Shown: piece after piece, positions 59,396-64,000 of the stretch | Layout: each line of letters starts with the position of its first letter | Numbering within the stretch: position 1 is the first letter of the stretch | Assembly: GCA_018241265.1 (NCBI GenBank) | Contig: JAFEEF010000008.1 | Span: forward strand, 124,001-188,000 | Source of the DNA: Pseudomonadota bacterium | GTDB lineage: Bacteria; Pseudomonadota; Gammaproteobacteria; Burkholderiales; Burkholderiaceae_C | Reading direction: 5' to 3' | DNA: 64,000 bases | Notes under the pieces: model-generated | Told to the model about the DNA's origin: nothing | Database searches by the model: none | Seen by the model: the letters and a program-made list of their open reading frames with translations, nothing else | Made by a program: the position numbers and the translations under genes

Positions 59396-60313
59396 ATGCT
59401 GGCGCCCGATCAAGACCTGAACGACCTGGTGTACTTCGCCCACGTGGTCGACCACCGCGGCTTCGCGCCCGCCGCGCGGGCGCTCGGCGTGCCGAAGTCC
59501 AAGCTCAGTCGCCGCGTCGCGCAGCTGGAAGATCGCCTGGGCGTGCGCCTGCTGCAGCGTTCGACGCGGCGCTTCTCGGTCACCGATGTCGGCGAGAGCT
59601 ACTACCGGCATTGCAAGGCCATCATCGTGGAGGCCCAGGCTGCGCAGGAGTCGATTGCCCAGGCCACCGGGACGCCACGCGGCGTGGTGCGCCTGAGTTG
59701 CCCGATCGCGCTGCTGCATGCGCGCGTGGCCGCGATGCTGGTGGAGTTCATGACCGCGAACCCGCAGGTGGAAATCCATTTGGAGGCAACGAACCGCCGC
59801 GTCGATCTGGTTGCCGACGGCTTCGACATCGCGATCCGCGCGCGCACGCCGCCGCTCGAAGACTCCAGCCTCGCGATGCGTGAACTGGCGCAGCGCGACT
59901 GGTACCTCGTCGCCAGTCCCGCCTTCTGCGAGCGTCATCCGCTGCCCGCCGTTCCGGCCGATCTCGATCGATTGCCCACTCTGGGCGACAGCCTCGCCGA
60001 GCGCGATCACCGCTGGCATCTCGTCGGCCCGGAGGGGGCGACGGCGACGATCAGCCATCGACCGCGCCTGGTGACCGACGACATGTACTCGCTGCGCGCT
60101 GCCGCGGTGGCCGGCCTTGGCGTCGTGCAGCTGCCGGCCATGCTGATGGCGGACGAACTGCGCAGCGGCCGCCTCGTGCGCTTGCTGCCCGAGTGGTGCT
60201 CGAAGGGCGCCGTGGTGCATGCGGTGTTTCCGTCGCGGCGGGGCTTGTTGCCTTCCGTGCGCGCCTTGCTCGACTTCCTGGTCAGGAAATTCGCGGAGTT
60301 GCCTGACGACTGA
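59396..60313 (+). CDS. LysR-family transcriptional regulator
   Basis: A 305-residue LysR regulator. The N-terminal HTH is FAHVVDHRGFAPAARALGVPKSKLSRRVAQLEDRLG-like over residues 15-50, followed by the two-lobe effector domain (DIAIRARTP, LGVVQLPAMLMADEL). It is divergent from the pirin-hydrolase pair, which it should control. ATAGGACGAG precedes the ATG at 59396. Confidence 0.92.
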   Translation: MLAPDQDLNDLVYFAHVVDHRGFAPAARALGVPKSKLSRRVAQLEDRLGVRLLQRSTRRFSVTDVGESYYRHCKAIIVEAQAAQESIAQATGTPRGVVRLSCPIALLHARVAAMLVEFMTANPQVEIHLEATNRRVDLVADGFDIAIRARTPPLEDSSLAMRELAQRDWYLVASPAFCERHPLPAVPADLDRLPTLGDSLAERDHRWHLVGPEGATATISHRPRLVTDDMYSLRAAAVAGLGVVQLPAMLMADELRSGRLVRLLPEWCSKGAVVHAVFPSRRGLLPSVRALLDFLVRKFAELPDD

Positions 60314-60414
60314 CCATGCCACGTGCGGCGCCTTCCGCGAAGAAGGCCGCCGCCGATGGAATAGATCGATCCGCGCGTCGTCTACGCCTGCAACCGAAGC
60401 TCCGCAGGCCTCCC

Positions 60415-60888
60415 ATGCCAAGACCGACCGCCATCCGCCGCTTCCTCCCGATCTTGATCACCGCCGCCGCGGCCAGCGCTGCCTTGGTATCCGTCCGCGG
60501 CGCAGCCGCCGAGTCTCCCCAAGCCGCGTTTGCGGCCGAGAACGACGCTGCGATGGACAAGATGATGGCGGCCATGCACGTCGAACCGTCCGGCGACATC
60601 GACCGCGACTTCGCGACGATGATGATCCCGCACCACCAGGGCGCCATCGACATGGCGGTGGCCGAACTGCGCTACGGCCGCAACGAGCAGCTTCGCCGCA
60701 TCGCGCAAGAGATCATCGTCGAGCAGCAGCAGGAGATCGACGCCATGCGCCTGGCCGTTGGCCTGCCGGCGTCGACCCAGGCCCCCGCGCCGACGCAGGG
60801 CGGCATCTGCACCACGCGCAATCAGGCGCAAGCAACTCCGCTCGATCCCCACACCCACACCCACACCCACACTGCACGCTCACAATGA
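60415..60888 (+). CDS. DUF305 protein with His-Thr repeat tail
   Basis: A 157-residue exported protein. A signal peptide ends near RGAAAES. The DUF305 core has MDKMMAAM, DFATMMIPHHQGAIDMA and IVEQQQEIDAM, the four-helix ferritin-like family often found with copper or metal resistance. The tail ends HTHTHTHT, a His-rich stretch that could bind metal. The ATG at 60415 is chosen because the signal peptide starts there. Its stop overlaps the beta-propeller gene start (ATGA). Confidence 0.85.
   Translation: MPRPTAIRRFLPILITAAAASAALVSVRGAAAESPQAAFAAENDAAMDKMMAAMHVEPSGDIDRDFATMMIPHHQGAIDMAVAELRYGRNEQLRRIAQEIIVEQQQEIDAMRLAVGLPASTQAPAPTQGGICTTRNQAQATPLDPHTHTHTHTARSQ
60851..60872 (+). repeat. ACACCC microsatellite inside the DUF305 gene
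   Basis: ACACCC is repeated three times and followed by ACAC. It encodes the alternating His-Thr tail. Because the unit is six bases, gain or loss of a copy changes the tail by two residues without a frameshift. Confidence 0.9.
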
Positions 60889-62357
60889 AGCCGCTTCGTA
60901 TCGCCGTCTGCCTCGTTCACGCCGCGTGCATGAGCATGCTTGTCCCGGCTCATGCGGGACAAGCGCCCCTCGCCGCAAGCACGCCCGACATCGCCATCAG
61001 CCACAAGGACCGTGTCTACGCCGCCGAGCAGTTCTCCAATACCGTCTCCGTCACCGATCCCGCGGACAACAAGCTGCTCGGCGTGATCCGCCTCGGCGAT
61101 CCGGCTCCGGGCAACTTCAGTCCGTTGTACCGTGGTCAGGTGCTCGTCCACGGCATGGGGTTCTCACCCGACCATCGCACGCTGGCTGTCGTCTCGATCG
61201 GTTCGAACTCGGTGACGTTCATCGACACGGCGACCAATTCGGTCAAGCACACCACCTACGTCGGGCGGTCGCCGCATGAAGCCTTCTACACGCCCGACGG
61301 CAAGGAGGTGTGGGTCACGGTGCGCGGCGAGAACTACATCTCGGTGATCGACGCCGCATCGTTCAACGAGAAGACCCGAATCACCACTGCGGCCGGACCG
61401 GGCATGCAGATCTTCTCGCCTGACGGCCAGTACGGCTACATCTGCTCCTCGTTCAACCCGGAGGTTGCTGTCGTCTCGCTGGCCCGCCACGAGATCGTCG
61501 CAAGGGTGAAGCAGGACAGCCCCTTCTGCCCCAACATCGCCGCGACGCCCGATGGCCAACAGGTGTGGCTCACGCTGAAGGACGTCGGCCGCACCATGGT
61601 TCTCGACGCGAAGCCGCCGTTCGATGTCATCAAGTCCTTTGATACCGGCCCCATCACGAACCACGTCAACTTCGCCCGGGTCGGGGATAGCCAGTTCGCG
61701 TACATCACCGTCGGGGGTCTGAACCAGGTCAAGGTCTTCCGCACCGACGACTTCTCCCCGGTGGCCACGATCCCCGTGGGCAAGCTCCCCCACGGCGTGT
61801 GGCCTTCGGGTGACGGCACGCGGGTCTACGTCGGCCTCGAAAACGACGACGAGCTTGCGGTGATCGACACCGCCACGAACAAGGTCGTCACGAACGTCGC
61901 CGTCGGCCAGGCGCCGCAAGCACTGGTCTACGTACCGAACGCCGTTCCGGAAGGCGATGGCATGCAGAACCTCCAGGCACTCGGCGTCGCGGGGCAGGCA
62001 GCTCATCTCGCGCTCGCGCCCGCCGCGGCCGGCAAGAACGCCGCGGACGCGCCCACGAGCGTCGCGTTGTTCGACCAAGGTCTGCTGCAGGTGCTGCAAG
62101 CATCCGCCACGGGACTCGAGCCCAAGCAGCCGTATGCGCTCGCGCTCGCAGACCATGCGGATGGCAGCGGTACCTTGCAATCTCTGGCCAACTTCATGAC
62201 CAACCCGGCTGGTTCAGCCATCGTCAACGCCATCGGTCCGATCCGCCAAGTCGTACAAGGCGGTGGCGGTGGCGGGGACGACAAGCGCCGTTATCTGGTG
62301 ATCGCACCCCGCGCGGGCGACAAGCTGGGCGCGCCGGTGCAGGTCCAGGCGCAGTGA
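60885..62357 (+). CDS. Exported YncE-like beta-propeller protein
   Basis: A 490-residue exported protein with signal peptide to about PAHAGQ and repeated seven-bladed propeller motifs such as NSVTFIDTATNSV, NYISVIDAAS, DDELAVIDTATNKVVTNVAVG, each with the YVTN-type pattern. A C-terminal region of about 130 residues, ending in a Gly-rich loop and VIAPRAGDKLGAPV, is not propeller-like. It is translationally coupled to the DUF305 gene. Such pairs occur in periplasmic metal or stress-related units; the precise role is unknown. Confidence 0.85.
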   Translation: MKPLRIAVCLVHAACMSMLVPAHAGQAPLAASTPDIAISHKDRVYAAEQFSNTVSVTDPADNKLLGVIRLGDPAPGNFSPLYRGQVLVHGMGFSPDHRTLAVVSIGSNSVTFIDTATNSVKHTTYVGRSPHEAFYTPDGKEVWVTVRGENYISVIDAASFNEKTRITTAAGPGMQIFSPDGQYGYICSSFNPEVAVVSLARHEIVARVKQDSPFCPNIAATPDGQQVWLTLKDVGRTMVLDAKPPFDVIKSFDTGPITNHVNFARVGDSQFAYITVGGLNQVKVFRTDDFSPVATIPVGKLPHGVWPSGDGTRVYVGLENDDELAVIDTATNKVVTNVAVGQAPQALVYVPNAVPEGDGMQNLQALGVAGQAAHLALAPAAAGKNAADAPTSVALFDQGLLQVLQASATGLEPKQPYALALADHADGSGTLQSLANFMTNPAGSAIVNAIGPIRQVVQGGGGGGDDKRRYLVIAPRAGDKLGAPVQVQAQ

Positions 62358-62388
62358 CACCGGCTCGGACGGCCATCGGTTCCCGCCG

Positions 62389-62925
62389 ATGAAGGACCTG
62401 CTCGCGCAAGTCGAACCGATGGTGCCGGCCTTGCGGCGGTACGCTCGCGCGCTGGTGCGCGATGCCGACCTCGCGGACGACCTCGTGCAAGACTGCCTCG
62501 AGCGCGTCGTGAAGCGCTGGGACCAGCGTCGGCGCGACGAAGACACTCGGCAGTGGGTCTTCTCGATCGCGCACAACCTGGCCGTGGATTGCATTCGCCA
62601 GCAGTCGAGACGCGGCGTTCACGTTGCCATCGAGGACATCGAGGAGCGCGAGATGGCTGGGCCCGCAACTCAAGAGGACCGCATCCGCGGCAACGAGGTT
62701 CTGCGATTCCTCGAGGCCTTGCCGCCCGAGCAGCGGAGCGTCATCCTGTTGGTGTCGGTCGAAGACATGTCCTATGCCGAAGCGGCGCGGACCTTGGGCA
62801 TTCCCGTCGGAACCGTCATGTCGCGTCTTGCCCGCGGTCGCGAGCGGCTCTCGCGACTGATGGATGGAGTACCCGTCCAACGGCCTGAAGCGGGTTCGCC
62901 GCCGGCCCTGCGGAGATTGAAGTAG
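62389..62925 (+). CDS. ECF-type RNA polymerase sigma factor
   Basis: A 178-residue sigma factor. Region 2 includes RRYARALVRDADLADDLVQD and QWVFSIAHNLAVDCIR, and region 4 has LPPEQRSVILLVSVEDMSYAEAA with GIPVGTVMSRLARGRERL. It lies 31 bp after the propeller gene and is immediately followed by its anti-sigma gene. It probably drives its own unit and perhaps the DUF305-propeller genes. Confidence 0.92.
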   Translation: MKDLLAQVEPMVPALRRYARALVRDADLADDLVQDCLERVVKRWDQRRRDEDTRQWVFSIAHNLAVDCIRQQSRRGVHVAIEDIEEREMAGPATQEDRIRGNEVLRFLEALPPEQRSVILLVSVEDMSYAEAARTLGIPVGTVMSRLARGRERLSRLMDGVPVQRPEAGSPPALRRLK

Positions 62926-63720
62926 ATGAGCTCCGATTCGTTCCCGACTGCACCCATTCGCGAGGAGGACCTGCACGCGTTCGTCGATGGCCATCTCGAT
63001 GCGGACCGTCGCCGCGAAGTCCAGGACTACCTCGATCGGCACCCGCAGGAGGCGCGTCAGGTGGCGGGGTTCGCCGCTCGGCGCCAGGACTTGCGGAATG
63101 CCTTGGCGAGCGTCGCCGAGGAGCCCGTCCCGGCACGTCTGAACCTGGAGCGCATGGTCGCCGAACACCGCGCTCCTTCTCCCTGGCCGTGGCGGGCGGC
63201 CGCAGCGGTGCTGATGGCCTTCGGTCTGGGCGGGTTCGGCGGCTGGTACGCCCGGACGTTGTCGCCGGAACGGTCCTCCGCCGGCATTGCGGCCCTGGCG
63301 CGCGAGGCGACGAGCAGCTACGCGGTGTATGCCGCCGACCCCACTCGGCCCGTCGAGATGGGTGCCGACAGCAAGGCGGAACTCGTGACGTGGGTTTCCT
63401 CTCGACTGCAGCGGCAGGTCTCCATCCCGGACCTGACCAAGTCGGGCTTCCGGTTCATCGGAGGTCGTCTGGTCTCCACTGAACATGGCCCGGCTGGCAT
63501 GTTCATCTACGACGGCGCCGGTGGGACCAGACTTGCGATGATCGTGCGACCGATGTCCATCGAGCAGGACACACCCATGATGAAGCGCAGTGCAGGCCCT
63601 CTCGCCGGTTTCACGTGGGCGACCCGAGGCCTGGGCTTCAGCGTGGTCGCGCCGGAAGCGCCGGAGAACTTGCACCCGCTGGCCGACGAGGTCAGACGCC
63701 AGATCGCCTCGACCCTCTGA
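62926..63720 (+). CDS. Membrane anti-sigma factor
   Basis: A 264-residue protein beginning at the base after the sigma gene's stop. Residues 14-70 form the cytoplasmic anti-sigma domain (EEDLHAFVDGHLDADRRREV), a membrane helix lies at about 85-105 (PWRAAAAVLMAFGLGGFG), and the rest is periplasmic sensor. The zinc-binding HxxxCxxC of ZAS anti-sigmas is not present. Together they form a stress-signalling pair. Confidence 0.9.
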   Translation: MSSDSFPTAPIREEDLHAFVDGHLDADRRREVQDYLDRHPQEARQVAGFAARRQDLRNALASVAEEPVPARLNLERMVAEHRAPSPWPWRAAAAVLMAFGLGGFGGWYARTLSPERSSAGIAALAREATSSYAVYAADPTRPVEMGADSKAELVTWVSSRLQRQVSIPDLTKSGFRFIGGRLVSTEHGPAGMFIYDGAGGTRLAMIVRPMSIEQDTPMMKRSAGPLAGFTWATRGLGFSVVAPEAPENLHPLADEVRRQIASTL

Positions 63721-63799
63721 CTAGCAACGGCACCTCGCCGACGCGCGATCGGATTCGGGCATCTCGGGCGACGTGTGCGATGAGCCGGAGATCCGAACG

Positions 63800-63820
63800 C
63801 CGTTGCTGCGCGAGCAACGG
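63800..63820 (+). terminator. Hairpin after the anti-sigma gene
   Basis: CCGTTGCT and AGCAACGG pair perfectly around GCGCG, 80 bp after the stop codon. There is no T-run, so it may be a weak terminator. Confidence 0.35.
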
Positions 63821-63899
63821 GGCGCGTAGAGTTCCGCTGCGGGCGGCACACGTCGGCTGCCGGAGTGCTGATCATGGGTGTCCTGCCCGACTGCGCCGG

Positions 63900-63927
63900 G
63901 TGCCCCAAGCCGAGACGGCTTGGGCAC
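63900..63927 (+). repeat. Imperfect hairpin near the right edge
   Basis: GTGCCC(C)AAGCCG pairs with CGGCTTGGGCAC around AGA, with one bulged C. Part of a 280-bp tail in which no gene was found. Confidence 0.4.
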
Positions 63928-63934
63928 CTTCGGC

Positions 63935-63954
63935 CCCCGCGCAAGCGCGCGGGG
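63935..63954 (+). repeat. Second hairpin near the right edge
   Basis: CCCCGCGC pairs perfectly with GCGCGGGG around AAGC, 7 bp beyond the previous hairpin. The two could form a tandem terminator or an intergenic repeat. Confidence 0.4.
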
Positions 63955-64000
63955 ATGGTTTGGAACGTCTGCTTGCTCCTCGGCGCGTGGCTATGGGCAC

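Noticed and set aside
1-64000. CRISPR arrays, tRNA or rRNA genes, phage integrase or transposase genes
   Set aside because: No regularly spaced repeats, cloverleaf-like segments or recombinase motifs were noticed on reading; no search tool was run.

Overview
The window is GC-rich, gene-dense DNA that looks like a betaproteobacterium of the order Burkholderiales. The inference rests on base composition, a DmpKLMNOP-type phenol hydroxylase with its sigma-54 regulator, LivGFHM-linked aromatic clusters, a class II ribonucleotide reductase and a senABC selenoneine cluster. No rRNA, tRNA, CRISPR array, prophage or intact insertion sequence was seen. Function calls come from reading motifs and gene order; no database search was run.

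Left part (1-17.4 kb): a partial treZ, then a two-gene unit of a lysine-rich protein and a patatin-like lipoprotein. After an unknown secreted protein comes a selenium block. senA (minus) and senB-senC (plus) diverge from an 18-bp gap and encode selenoneine biosynthesis. Behind senA, on the same strand, lie phnD, phnC, two phnE-like permease genes and a fusion of diaminopropionate ammonia-lyase with an M20 amidohydrolase. Four of these five joints are overlaps or gaps under 25 bp, so the block may be one transcription unit. A 49-aa lipoprotein and the B12-dependent reductase nrdJ follow.

Middle part (17.4-47 kb): a catabolic island. The first unit, divergent from a HutC-type GntR regulator, holds an acyl-CoA synthetase, a citrate-synthase-family lyase, a PcpA/LinE-type hydroquinone dioxygenase, an esterase, a maleylacetate reductase, a NIPSNAP protein, a branched-chain-type binding protein, a SphA-type porin and a lipoprotein. 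The second unit, divergent from an FCD-type GntR regulator, holds a FAH-family hydrolase, a TfdB-like flavin monooxygenase, an extradiol dioxygenase and a second binding protein, followed by livGFHM. The GntR-flanking promoter and the livG promoter share a near-identical operator/-10 module. A pirin and a divergent redoxin/HxlR pair come next. A LacI-controlled unit (SDR, ThDP enzyme, ALDH, MFS, SDR) follows, containing an internally deleted acyl-CoA synthetase.

Right part (47-64 kb): a 161-bp palindromic element sits against the start of a DmpR-type activator. Its presumed target, the minus-strand phenol hydroxylase and upper meta-cleavage operon (dmpKLMNOPQ, B, D, DUF1330, SDR), begins at a consensus sigma-54 promoter. 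Then come a pirin remnant, an isochorismatase-family hydrolase and pirin divergent from a LysR regulator, and finally a DUF305/beta-propeller pair followed by an ECF sigma/anti-sigma pair. Remnants of an aldo/keto reductase, an acyl-CoA synthetase and a pirin indicate past rearrangement.
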